Shown one piece after another: positions 10,191 to 20,743 of a stretch of DNA of 64,000 bases. The notes beneath the pieces are model-generated. The model was not told the origin of the DNA and searched no databases. It was given only the letters and a program-made list of their open reading frames with translations. This stretch comes from Gemmatimonas sp. Its GTDB lineage: Bacteria; Gemmatimonadota; Gemmatimonadetes; Gemmatimonadales; Gemmatimonadaceae. The first letter of the stretch is position 1; every line of letters starts with the position of its first letter. The DNA lies in NCBI GenBank assembly GCA_021154325.1, contig JAJKIR010000206.1:17106-81105 (forward strand), in the 5' to 3' direction. The translations under genes and the position numbers were made by a program.

Positions 10191-11510
10191 ATGCCACGCA
10201 CCATTGTGCTCGCCTATTCGGGCGGCCTCGATACATCCATCATTGTACCCTGGCTGCGCGAGCACTACGACGCGCGCGTCATCTGCGTCGCCGCTGATAT
10301 TGGCCAAGGCGTGGGCGAGCTCGCCGGTGTCCGAGCGAAGGCGCTCGCTTCCGGCGCGGAGGAGTGCTTCGTTGAGGATCTCCGCGACGAGTTCGTCCGG
10401 GACTTCATCTTTCCGACACTCCGTGCCGGCGCCATCTACAATCGGAAGTACCTCCTCGGAACATCGATGGCGCGACCGCTCATCGCCCGCCGTCAGGTCG
10501 AGGTCGCGCGGCGTGTCGGTGCCGACGCGCTCGCCCACGGCTGCACGGGAAAGGGGAACGATCAGGTCCGCTTCGAGCTCACGTATGCGGCCTTCGCGCC
10601 CGACCTTCCCGTCATCGCACCCTGGCGCGAATGGAGCATTCGGAGCCGTGAGGACGCCATCGCTTACGCGGCCGAGCGCGGGATTCCGGTCGCCGCGACG
10701 AAGGAGAAGATCTATTCGCGCGATGCCAACATCTGGCATCTCTCCCATGAAGGCGGAGTTCTCGAGAATCCGAATGCCGCTCCCCCCGACGATCTGTTGC
10801 AGCTGACCGCGGCGCCATTCGACGCCCCCGACCTTCCGGAGACCGTTGTCATTGGCTTCGAGTGTGGCACGCCGGTGTCGGTGAACGGCGAGCGCCTCGG
10901 ACCCGTCGCGCTCGTCGAGCGGCTGAATGAGATCGGCGGCCGGCACGGTGTTGGTGTCGTCGATCTGGTCGAGGATCGTCTCGTCGGTATGAAGTCCCGC
11001 GGCGTCTACGAGACGCCTGGCGGATCGCTGCTCTACAGCGCGCACTCCGAGCTCGAGCAGCTCGTGCTCGACCGCCGCACACTCGCCGCCAAGGATCTCA
11101 TCGGGCCTCGTTATGCAGACCTCGTCTACGAAGGTCGCTGGTGGACGACTGAACGAGAAGCCTACGATGCATTCGTCTCAGTCACTCAGGAGCGCGTTTC
11201 CGGCACGGTCTCTTTGCGGCTCTACAAGGGCGCGGCTGCGGTCGTTGGCCGTGAGAGCGCGCACGCGCTCTACGACGAGCGCTTCGTGACCTTCGGCGAG
11301 GACGATGTCTATCAGCAGAGCGACGCCGCCGGGTTCATTCGATTGTTCGCGCTCCCGATGCGCGTTCGCGCGTTGAAGGACCAGGAGATTGCGCGCGCCG
11401 GCCTCGACGCGGACCAGGCCGCCCCCGAGCTCGCCGATCTGTCGTCGATTGCGGACGAGGAGCAGAGCGAGTCGAAGACGCAGTCGTCGCCGGAGCTCGC
11501 GGTCGCATGA
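10191..11510 (+). CDS. argG: Argininosuccinate synthase
   Basis: IVLAYSGGLDTSIIVPWL; HGCTGKGNDQVRFE; start trimmed to 10191. Confidence 0.96.
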   Translation: MPRTIVLAYSGGLDTSIIVPWLREHYDARVICVAADIGQGVGELAGVRAKALASGAEECFVEDLRDEFVRDFIFPTLRAGAIYNRKYLLGTSMARPLIARRQVEVARRVGADALAHGCTGKGNDQVRFELTYAAFAPDLPVIAPWREWSIRSREDAIAYAAERGIPVAATKEKIYSRDANIWHLSHEGGVLENPNAAPPDDLLQLTAAPFDAPDLPETVVIGFECGTPVSVNGERLGPVALVERLNEIGGRHGVGVVDLVEDRLVGMKSRGVYETPGGSLLYSAHSELEQLVLDRRTLAAKDLIGPRYADLVYEGRWWTTEREAYDAFVSVTQERVSGTVSLRLYKGAAAVVGRESAHALYDERFVTFGEDDVYQQSDAAGFIRLFALPMRVRALKDQEIARAGLDADQAAPELADLSSIADEEQSESKTQSSPELAVA

Positions 11511-12925
11511 CGACCGCGGCCTTCGCCGAGGCGGCCGCCAAGGCGCACAAGCTCTGGGGTGGCCGCTTCAAGGGCGGCGGAACCGCGCCGCAGTTCGATG
11601 CGCTGAACAACTCGATCGGTGTCGACATCCGGCTCTGGCCGTTCGACGTCGAGCTCTCGAAGGCGTGGGCCATGGCGCTGTACGGCGCCGGCGTGCTGAC
11701 CATCGCCGAGTGCAACGACATCGAGCGAGGTTTGAACGCCGTGGGGCAACGCCTCGCCGCCGGCGTCCAGCCGACCGCCTCCGACGAGGACGTGCACACG
11801 CTGATCGACCGGCTCTTGCACGAGGAGGTCGGAGAGGTTGCGTCCAAGCTTCACACGGGCCGCAGTCGCAACGATCAAGTCGCCACAGCGACGCGCATGT
11901 GGTCAATGGATGCCGCTGGGCAGCTCGACGCTGCCGTGCGGCAGCTGCAGCAGGTGATGGTCGATCAGGCACACGGCCTCGAGACCTCGCTGATGCCGTC
12001 GTACACGCACCTGCAGCGCGCCATTCCCGTATCGGCGGCTCACTGGCTCCTCGCGCATTTTTGGCCGCTGGAGCGCGATCGCGCTCGCTTGCGGGCCGCC
12101 GCGAAATCCGCCGCCGTGCTGCCTCTCGGATCCGGTGCGGCCGCCGGGTGCGCATACCCGATCTCACGCACCCTGCTCCAAGGCACTCTCGGCTTCGACG
12201 CGGTCACCTCCAATTCGATCGACGCGGTGAGCGATCGCGACTTCGTCGCCGAGTTGCTCTTTGCCGCCGCGCTGATCGGCGGCCATCTCTCTCGGCTGGC
12301 CGAGGATCTGATCATCTACGGCTCGAGCGAGTTCGGCTTCGTGCAATTCGGCGACCGCTTCACCTCCGGCTCGAGCATGATGCCGCAGAAGCGCAATCCG
12401 GACGCGCTGGAGCTCGCTCGTGGATCGGCCGCTCGCATGCTCGGTGACCTGACGACGTTGCTTGCGACGGTGAAGGGACTGCCGTCGAGCTACAACAAGG
12501 ACCTGCAGGACGACAAGCGCATCGTCTTCGATGCGGTCGATACGTTGCTCCTCGTCCTGCCCGCAGTCGCCGGTGCCCTCGCCGAGTGCACCTTCCGCGG
12601 CGACCGCATGCGCGCGGCGCTGTCCTCCACCATGATGGCGACCGACCTCGCCGACTACCTCGTCCGCAAAGGCGCGACCTTCCGCGAGGCCCATGGGGCC
12701 GTTGGACAGCTGGTGAGATTGTGCGAGGAGCGCGGCACGGAGCTCCACGCGCTGCCTTTTGCGGAGTTCGCCCAGGTGCATCACGCGTTCGACGACGACG
12801 TCTTCGACGCGCTCTCCGCGTTTCGCTCGGTCGAGCACCGGGAAGTGGAGGGTGGCACCGGCCCGTCCGCCGTGCGTGCGCAGCTCGAGGCAGCGCAACG
12901 CGCCCTCGACTCCACGATCCGCTGA
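11507..12925 (+). CDS. argH: Argininosuccinate lyase
   Basis: KLWGGRF; SGSSMMPQKRNPD; overlaps argG stop. Confidence 0.96.
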   Translation: MTTAAFAEAAAKAHKLWGGRFKGGGTAPQFDALNNSIGVDIRLWPFDVELSKAWAMALYGAGVLTIAECNDIERGLNAVGQRLAAGVQPTASDEDVHTLIDRLLHEEVGEVASKLHTGRSRNDQVATATRMWSMDAAGQLDAAVRQLQQVMVDQAHGLETSLMPSYTHLQRAIPVSAAHWLLAHFWPLERDRARLRAAAKSAAVLPLGSGAAAGCAYPISRTLLQGTLGFDAVTSNSIDAVSDRDFVAELLFAAALIGGHLSRLAEDLIIYGSSEFGFVQFGDRFTSGSSMMPQKRNPDALELARGSAARMLGDLTTLLATVKGLPSSYNKDLQDDKRIVFDAVDTLLLVLPAVAGALAECTFRGDRMRAALSSTMMATDLADYLVRKGATFREAHGAVGQLVRLCEERGTELHALPFAEFAQVHHAFDDDVFDALSAFRSVEHREVEGGTGPSAVRAQLEAAQRALDSTIR

Positions 12926-12968
12926 CGGCCGTTACTCGTTAGCCGGCGCGCGGGCGCCGGCCGTCGCG

Positions 12969-13502
12969 TCAGAAGAGAATGCCAAAGGTGATCGGCAGAA
13001 TGCGGATTCCGCGTTCGCCGCTCACCTTGTGGTATCGCGCCTCCACGAAGGTCGTGACGTCGTGACGCTCGAAGCGGAGACCGCCGCCCACATTGAAGCC
13101 GGGATCCGTACTCGAGTTGTTCGCGAGGAAGAGCGTGCGGTGGCTATTGTAGATCCCGAATCCTCCGATCGCGTACGGCACGACGACTCTTCCGGTCGGA
13201 ACTTTCAGCTCCGCGCTCGCGTTCACCAGCCAGATGTCTTCCTTGGTCTGATTGCCCGAGTAGCCGATTTCGTTGAACGCGCCGTCGATCCGAAAGCCGA
13301 GGATGGATGCGGGGATCCGCACGTCGACGAGCAGTCCGAGATGGTACCCCAGGTTCTTGTCGCTTCCGTAGCCACTCACGGGTGCGGTGACGCCGGCGGC
13401 GAGGCCGAATCGGGCCGGCGACTGCGCCGCGCTGCGCGCGCTCGCGAATGCGGCTAGACCGAGAGTGATCGCGAGCGACCACGTGTGCCGCGCTGTGTTC
13501 AC
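12969..13502 (-). CDS. Outer-membrane beta-barrel-like protein
   Basis: Signal peptide; GLAAGVTAPVSGYG...; alternating pattern with terminal aromatic residue (FGILF). Confidence 0.65.
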   Translation of the reverse strand: MNTARHTWSLAITLGLAAFASARSAAQSPARFGLAAGVTAPVSGYGSDKNLGYHLGLLVDVRIPASILGFRIDGAFNEIGYSGNQTKEDIWLVNASAELKVPTGRVVVPYAIGGFGIYNSHRTLFLANNSSTDPGFNVGGGLRFERHDVTTFVEARYHKVSGERGIRILPITFGILF

Positions 13503-13567
13503 GGGATGTCTCCCACAGTTCGATGCGTAGAGTGAAGGCCTGCCGTCGTCCGTGTCCCGAACGAAAA

Positions 13568-13598
13568 AGAGCCGAGCGACGTTGCGTCGCTCGGCTCT
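13568..13598 (-). terminator. Rho-independent terminator of the cold-shock gene
   Basis: AGAGCCGAGCGACG-TTG-CGTCGCTCGGCTCT stem followed on minus strand by TTTTT. Confidence 0.85.
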
Positions 13599-13620
13599 GA
13601 GATATCGCGCGACGCCGGCG

Positions 13621-13833
13621 TCAGCGCGAGGCCTTTGTCACGTTCTCCGCGGCCGGACCCTTCTGGCCCTGCACGAGATCGAATTCCACGGCCTCTCCTT
13701 CAGCGAGACTCTTGAAGCCATTGCCCTGGATCGCGCTGTAGTGCACGAAGCAATCCTTGTCTCCAGTATCGGGCGTGATGAAACCAAATCCCTTCGCGTC
13801 GTTGAACCACTTCACTTTGCCGGTCGTACGCAT
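13621..13833 (-). CDS. Cold-shock protein (CspA family)
   Basis: [19 protein letters not shown]...FVHYSAIQ. Confidence 0.95.
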   Translation of the reverse strand: MRTTGKVKWFNDAKGFGFITPDTGDKDCFVHYSAIQGNGFKSLAEGEAVEFDLVQGQKGPAAENVTKASR

Positions 13834-14021
13834 ACCTGCTCCTCGATGTGCGGTCGCCACTACGAAGCGTGCTTCGCGTGACGATCTACCAATTCACGAC
13901 CACACCATGCGGCCGTGGTTCTGAAACGCCGAAGCCGGACCCGAGAACCGGCGGGCCCGGCTTCAGACGCGGCGAAGCTAAGACCACTCCGGAAGGCGGT
14001 CAATAGCCTTTGTGCGCGGAA

Positions 14022-14480
14022 TCACTGTCCGAGGACCTGGATACCGGTCACGAAGTACGGAGTCTCGCCGAAACAGCTCGTCGGCACACCAGCATGCTGG
14101 TCGTAGGTGAGGGAGACGCGCTGCCCCATCGAGGTCGTGATGATATGTGCGACACTGTCATCTCGGACGCTGAACTCCCAACGCTCCTGTAGCGCACCAG
14201 GAACGTTCACCATCGCCAGCTCGCCCTCCCAGGTTTTGCAAACCCATCCCTTACGTGAGAATTTCTGAACGTACCCGGCGCGATTGCCGCGCGAGTATGA
14301 GTAATTCAGCGCGATGGCCGTCCAGAGAACGATGACGGCGATCGGCGACATGATGACCGCCGCGACGATCCACGGCCAGCGGCGGTGCCGGCGAGCCGGA
14401 CGCGCTGGCACGTCTTCCGTCGCTCCCAGCTCGGGGGATTCGTCAGGGGGACGCTCCGATTCATTCGCCATCGCGATCAT
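14022..14480 (-). CDS. Hypothetical single-pass membrane protein
   Basis: One TM segment WPWIVAAVIMSPIAVIVLWTAIAL; intact ORF. Confidence 0.5.
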   Translation of the reverse strand: MIAMANESERPPDESPELGATEDVPARPARRHRRWPWIVAAVIMSPIAVIVLWTAIALNYSYSRGNRAGYVQKFSRKGWVCKTWEGELAMVNVPGALQERWEFSVRDDSVAHIITTSMGQRVSLTYDQHAGVPTSCFGETPYFVTGIQVLGQ

Positions 14481-14682
14481 TCCTCGGCGGGTTTCTTATA
14501 GGTTGCCCGTGGCAATAGTACCGTAGGCGGTAGGAATATTCCAACCAGTTACGCCCCATAGCTCAGCCGCGCGCCCGCGAATCAGAGCGCCAGGGTCGTC
14601 GCCGCGATTTATCTTTGGACGTGCGCGCACTGGGGCGCTTCCGCATGCTTGGCGCGCGTCCCGTTCTTTACACCTCTTCATT

Positions 14683-15921
<1,239 letters not shown>

Positions 15922-15931
15922 CCCCGCTCGC

Positions 15932-16582
15932 CTAACGACGAAGCGAGGGAGCGGCGGCGTGGCCCGCTGGCTCGCTGACGTCGAACGCCTCGAGCGATTC
16001 GACGACCCGCCGCAACTCGTCCATGATGGGCGCCGTGAAGCCGAGCGCGCCGAGTCGCTCGTACACCCCGCGATACCATCGAACCGTGCCGCCACGACCA
16101 GCGTTGAAACGGCTCCAGACCGTGCCCGGATCGATCGTTCGCTTGAGGTCCGCGACGATCGTTCCCGCGTTGTGCAGCTTGTCCGCAGCACAGACCCAGC
16201 GCGCTGACTCGCTCGCGCCACTCAGCCGCTCGAGATAATCGTCCTTGCGCTCGTCGCTCGAGAGGTCGTTTCCTTCGTCGTCGACGTTGCGTTGCGTCAC
16301 CGCGAGGACTGTATCGAGAACGGTCGCGCCGAACTTGTCGCCGATCCGCTGCTCGAGCATCTCTCGCGTGTAGTTCTCGCGGATGCAGTCCGCGATCACG
16401 TCGTGGAGGATGCCCGCGATCACCGTGTCCTCGTCGCGTCCGTATCGCGTGAGGATGATCGCGACATTCGCCGGATGCGTGAGATACGGCAGGCGCGTTC
16501 CTTTGCGCACCTGGCGGTCGTGATGCTTCGCCGCGAAGGCGAGCGCGTGATTGATCCGATCGGAGTACCCGTTGATCGTCAT
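15932..16582 (-). CDS. HD-domain (RelA/SpoT hydrolase-like) phosphohydrolase
   Basis: ALAFAAKHHDRQVRKGTRLPYLTHPANVA...AGILHDV...CAADKLHN. Confidence 0.85.
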   Translation of the reverse strand: MTINGYSDRINHALAFAAKHHDRQVRKGTRLPYLTHPANVAIILTRYGRDEDTVIAGILHDVIADCIRENYTREMLEQRIGDKFGATVLDTVLAVTQRNVDDEGNDLSSDERKDDYLERLSGASESARWVCAADKLHNAGTIVADLKRTIDPGTVWSRFNAGRGGTVRWYRGVYERLGALGFTAPIMDELRRVVESLEAFDVSEPAGHAAAPSLRR

Positions 16583-16670
16583 CTCGCCAGTAAGTTAGCG
16601 CGTGGCGTCACGCCCGACAGCAGCATATCGCTCTGCTGCGGAGCGTGCGCTGGCGCCATGGCCTTTCGAA

Positions 16671-18404
16671 CTACCGGGCCCGGCCTCCCACCAATGCTTC
16701 CATCTCCGCCGTCCGATGGGTCGGAGTGCCCGGGGTTAGCTCGTCGGGCGCAATCTCCGCCGGCTCGGCGTCGTCCCAGAGGACGATGCCAAGTGGATTT
16801 CCGCCCGCGAGCCGGATGCTCTGTATTGCCTTCCTGAGATCCTCGTGACGCGTGACTCCGAGTCGCGCGCAGTAGAGGACATCATGCATCGGTAACGCGC
16901 CTGGGAGACCGCTGAAGGTTGCTTCGCTCGAAGCGGCGATGAGAATGGTGTCGTAGTGCCGCGCCATCCGAGCCGCGTCGCGACGCAGAAGGTCCGAGAT
17001 GCGGCCCATATCGGTGACCGAGGAGCCCGCCCCGCTCGGCACCACGTCAATCACCCGGTCTCGGCCGATCGTCGCGTGCTGCGTCGCTTCGGGCCAAGCC
17101 ACCCGTCCCTCGATGATTTCGCGCAGCCCCGGCTCGCGACGTAAGCGTAGCGCCGATGACACCGGAGAAGAGGCGCTGTCCGTGTCGATGACAATCACGT
17201 TGCGCGCCTCTTCCGCGGCAAGCGCCCCGAGATTGGCCGCTATGATCGCGGCGATCAATGAGCTGTCACCGCAAATGGTCAGCATCAGAAGCGACGACCC
17301 TGGCGGCGCTACGAAGAGCCACACCAGCTGGTTCGCATCGTTCGCCGGATCGATGTGCGGCGGCGCCGCCCGATCCGCCATTCGCCGGCCCCGCTCCGGA
17401 GACGGCGGCCGCGGTCGGATCACAGAGACGACTCGGACACCACCAACGCGCTCGGCCTCCCGCTCATCGGCAATTCGTGGTCGTCGGAGCTCTTGCGCGA
17501 GGGCCGCTCCGAACCCGAGCACCATGCCGAAGACAATTGCCGAGGCGAGCAGGGCGTAGGGCGGTGCATTGAGCGGATTCGCAATCACGCGCGCCCGTTC
17601 CGCGCGGCGATCGAGCTCCTCCACGCGCCGGCGCGCCGCCTCCAGCTGCGCCGTGGCGGTGGCCAGCACCGTCGTCGCCGCCTCATGCGCGGCGATTCGC
17701 TTCATCGTGTCCGCCTGAGCGAGCTCGCTCGCCGAAGGCTTCGTGGGGGAATTCAGGGCGGCGATCGCTTCGCGCAGCGTATCGCGACGCGCCACACCGA
17801 TCGCCTGCAGAGCACGACCGATCTCGGTGGCGCGAGCGGTGAGCGCGACGAACACCGGGTCGGCACCACCAGAAGTAGCCGAAGCGTCTCGCTCGCGCTC
17901 GATTTCCGAGAGCGAATCGAGCAACGTTCTCGCCGCTGAAGATCGAGCGAGCTCCGGCGAATCGCCCAGTGCGCGGTACGATGCCGCGAGCGGCGCCGTC
18001 TCCGTTCGCGCCAGAAGCGCATCGAGCTGGCTGAGTCGACGATCGAGGGAGTCGCGCTGAGCGGCGAGTACAGGATCGAGCGTGTCGGCCGCCGCTTGGG
18101 CCAGCATCGCCGCCTTCACCCGCGCCGCCGTCAGTGCCGAATATGCCGATGCAACGCGCGCATTCGCCGCTGCTACTGTTTGGGCGAGGACAATCGTGTC
18201 GGGTCGCTCTCCTGGCTTCGGTGCAATCGCGCGTGCCGCTCGCTGGGCTTGCTGTGGAACGACAACGAGCGCCACGAGCGCCGTGACGAAGGTTCCAACG
18301 CTCACCGCTCCGATGAAGATCGGGCGGTGCATGGCATTGCGAGCGCGTGCCGCAAGGTACGTGGCGCGCGGAAGAATGAGCCGATACTCGGACGTGAGCG
18401 TCAT
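16671..18404 (-). CDS. Wzz/BY-kinase-like polysaccharide chain-length protein with degenerate P-loop domain
   Basis: N-terminal TM, long coiled region, second TM (ALLASAIVFGMVLGFGAALAQE), C-terminal CpsD-like fold; Walker motifs degenerate. Confidence 0.6.
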   Translation of the reverse strand: MTLTSEYRLILPRATYLAARARNAMHRPIFIGAVSVGTFVTALVALVVVPQQAQRAARAIAPKPGERPDTIVLAQTVAAANARVASAYSALTAARVKAAMLAQAAADTLDPVLAAQRDSLDRRLSQLDALLARTETAPLAASYRALGDSPELARSSAARTLLDSLSEIERERDASATSGGADPVFVALTARATEIGRALQAIGVARRDTLREAIAALNSPTKPSASELAQADTMKRIAAHEAATTVLATATAQLEAARRRVEELDRRAERARVIANPLNAPPYALLASAIVFGMVLGFGAALAQELRRPRIADEREAERVGGVRVVSVIRPRPPSPERGRRMADRAAPPHIDPANDANQLVWLFVAPPGSSLLMLTICGDSSLIAAIIAANLGALAAEEARNVIVIDTDSASSPVSSALRLRREPGLREIIEGRVAWPEATQHATIGRDRVIDVVPSGAGSSVTDMGRISDLLRRDAARMARHYDTILIAASSEATFSGLPGALPMHDVLYCARLGVTRHEDLRKAIQSIRLAGGNPLGIVLWDDAEPAEIAPDELTPGTPTHRTAEMEALVGGRAR

Positions 18405-18467
18405 GACGCGGACTCTACTCGCATGAAGCGTACACGTCGCCGTCGCGCGTCGGTCGCTGAACGAAAA

Positions 18468-18490
18468 AGCGGGAGCGCTCGGCTCCCGCT
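18468..18490 (-). terminator. Rho-independent terminator of the cupredoxin gene
   Basis: AGCGGGAGC-GCTCG-GCTCCCGCT followed on minus strand by TTTTT. Confidence 0.8.
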
Positions 18491-18515
18491 CCCCGAACGA
18501 TCGCGAACTGATCGA

Positions 18516-19025
18516 TCATTGGACAGTAATCGTGGCCTTCATCCCCATCGCCAGATGCGGGGTGCAGTGATACTCGTACTTTCCGGCCGGCATCTTCCCG
18601 AAGGAGATCGTATACGTCTCGTTCGGATTCATCATCATTGGGCTCGAGAGCTCGGACACCTGCTGCGGCATGTTCGCCGAGAGCTGCGACTTCGCGTCCG
18701 CCGGTATCTGCGCGGGGTCAAAAGCGACGTTGTGTGGCCCGCCCGACACCATGATGAACTTCACTCCGTCGCCGGACTTGATGTTCACCTCCGCAGGATC
18801 GAACCGGTAGTTGCCCTTGTCATCCTGCAGCATTTTCACCTCGACCGTCTGGCCCGAGATGGGAGCCGCTGGCTCACCCGGATTTGGTGCCGGTTGCGAC
18901 GCGGTGGCGTTCGCTGGCGTGGGCGTCGTCGCCGTCTGGGCGGAATCGGTCGTGCTTTTCTTGTCGCCACCGCATGCGGCCATGATCATGGCCGCGGAAA
19001 AGCTCGTCAACGTACGAAGTCGCAT
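18516..19025 (-). CDS. Plastocyanin/azurin-type cupredoxin lipoprotein
   Basis: Lipobox MIMAACGG; copper ligands GGPHNV and YHCTPHLAMGM; start could be 19050. Confidence 0.8.
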   Translation of the reverse strand: MRLRTLTSFSAAMIMAACGGDKKSTTDSAQTATTPTPANATASQPAPNPGEPAAPISGQTVEVKMLQDDKGNYRFDPAEVNIKSGDGVKFIMVSGGPHNVAFDPAQIPADAKSQLSANMPQQVSELSSPMMMNPNETYTISFGKMPAGKYEYHCTPHLAMGMKATITVQ

Positions 19026-19220
19026 ATTCGACAATCTCTGTTGGGTCATCTGATAGGGTTTGTGCTGCGCTCCCGCCGGACGGCGGCCTCGAGAATCTCC
19101 CGGCAAACTTTGCCCGAGCATTGCCGCACACGCGGAAGGCGGCGTATATGCAATCTGTGCCGTACCGTCGCCGCTTTCCAGCCGAATCATTCGTGTGCCC
19201 GCCCGCCGAGCGTCACCTCG

Positions 19221-19914
19221 CGTGATTGCCATCCCGGCCATCGAGATCGGCACGGCCACGAGCCCGTTCAGAGATGGACGGGCACGATCTGCTTCACCCG
19301 CTCATATGGCGCGCGATCTTCTCGATCTCGGCTTCACCTACTTGCACGTGCAGAGCGGCGCCAGTGGAGCGCCGAGCGCGGGCATCCCTGAATTGGAGGA
19401 GGTCGTGCGCGACAGCAATGCCCGTATTCAGGTCGGGCGCGTGACGAGCACGAGTGACGTCGAGCAGCTCCTCCGCGCCGGTGCCGACGCCGTGGTTGTC
19501 GGCGATCGCGCGCTGGAGGAACCGGAGTGGCTCGCTCACGTCGCCGACCTTTACCCGGAGACGATCGGCGTCGCGACGGATGTCCGCGACCGGCGCGTCG
19601 TGAGGCGAGGTTGGGTGCGGACCCTCCCAGTCGACATTCTCGACCTTGTCGACGAGCTCAACGCGCTGGCCTTGCGCGAGCTGATGGTGAGCATCCGTCC
19701 ACTCGACGGGGCGATACGCTTCGGAGATCTCTCGTTACTCGAGGACGTCGCGGAGCACTCGCGGTGTCCGGTATTCGCTGCGGGCGGGATCACCTCGATG
19801 AGCGATCTCCGCGCGCTGGAGCATCGCGGTCTCGCCGGCGCGGTGATCGAGGCCGAGAAGCTGTTGGGTGGTGGTATCGATGGGCGCGACGTCGCGCGCG
19901 AGTTCGGCGCCTAA
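19221..19914 (+). CDS. Divergent HisA/HisF-family TIM-barrel protein
   Basis: IPAIEIG...DLGFTYLHVQSG...FAAGGITSMSDLRALEHRGLAGAVIEAEKL; exact start uncertain. Confidence 0.6.
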
Positions 19915-19930
19915 CGATTCGAGGCGGAAC

Positions 19931-20731
19931 GTGCCCGGTACGGACAAGCGCAGCGATCTCTCGCTGCTCCTCGAGGCGACGCAGGAGCTCGCTCGCCGAG
20001 CCGGTGGCGTCGCGCTACGGCACTTTCGCTCCACGCTCACCGTTGAAGCCAAGACCGACGGCTCGCCAGTGACGATCGCGGACCGGAGCGCCGAAGAGAC
20101 CGCGCGCGAGTGGATCACACGCCGATTTCCGGCCGACGGCATCCTTGGAGAGGAGTTCGGCGCCCATCTCCCCGCTGCGAAGCGTCGCTGGCTCATCGAT
20201 CCAGTCGACGGCACGAAAACTTTCGTCCGCGGTGTGCCACTCTGGGGAACGCTCATCGCCGTCTGCGAGGACGAGAACGTGCTCGCCGGTGCTGCCTTCT
20301 TCCCTGCCGTCGACGAGATCGTTGGCGCCGCGCCCGGGCTTGGCTGTTGGTGGAATGGCTCTCGAGCACAGGTCTCGAACGTTGGCCAGGTCGAGGCCGC
20401 CATGGTGTTGACCACCGACGCACAATTCAGGCGCAGCCCCGAATGTCGCGAAGGTTGGCAGCGACTCGCTGAGCGCGCCGCGATCAGCCGGACGTGGGGC
20501 GATTGCTACGGCTACCTGCTCGTGGCGACGGGTCGCGCGGAGGTGATGGTAGATGGCGTCGCAGCGCCCTGGGACGCGGCGGCACTCCTCCCCGTGATCA
20601 CCGAGGCGGGCGGCGTCTTCACGGACTGGAACGGCAGGACCACCGCCTTCAGCGGCAGTATCGTCGCAACCAACGCCGCCCTCGCCGGGCGCGCACGTGA
20701 GCTCCTCGGCGCCACGTCCGGTGAGCGTTAG
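19931..20731 (+). CDS. hisN: Inositol monophosphatase family, histidinol-phosphatase type
   Basis: LGEEFG, WLIDPVDGTKTFVRGVPLWGTLIA, PWDAAALLPVITEAGG; GTG start. Confidence 0.75.
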   Translation: MPGTDKRSDLSLLLEATQELARRAGGVALRHFRSTLTVEAKTDGSPVTIADRSAEETAREWITRRFPADGILGEEFGAHLPAAKRRWLIDPVDGTKTFVRGVPLWGTLIAVCEDENVLAGAAFFPAVDEIVGAAPGLGCWWNGSRAQVSNVGQVEAAMVLTTDAQFRRSPECREGWQRLAERAAISRTWGDCYGYLLVATGRAEVMVDGVAAPWDAAALLPVITEAGGVFTDWNGRTTAFSGSIVATNAALAGRARELLGATSGER

Positions 20732-20743
20732 GCAACCGATCGG

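Noticed and set aside
10146-11045. 299-aa minus-strand ORF antisense to argG
   Set aside because: Shadow ORF; argG is intact on the plus strand.
12942-12961. GCCGGCGC-GCGG-GCGCCGGC hairpin after argH
   Set aside because: Stem is convincing but there is no T-run on either side; could be chance in GC-rich DNA, so not called a terminator.
14548-14600. Possible tRNA-like word CCCCATAGCTCAG
   Set aside because: No matching acceptor stem, anticodon arm or TψC arm could be folded by eye.
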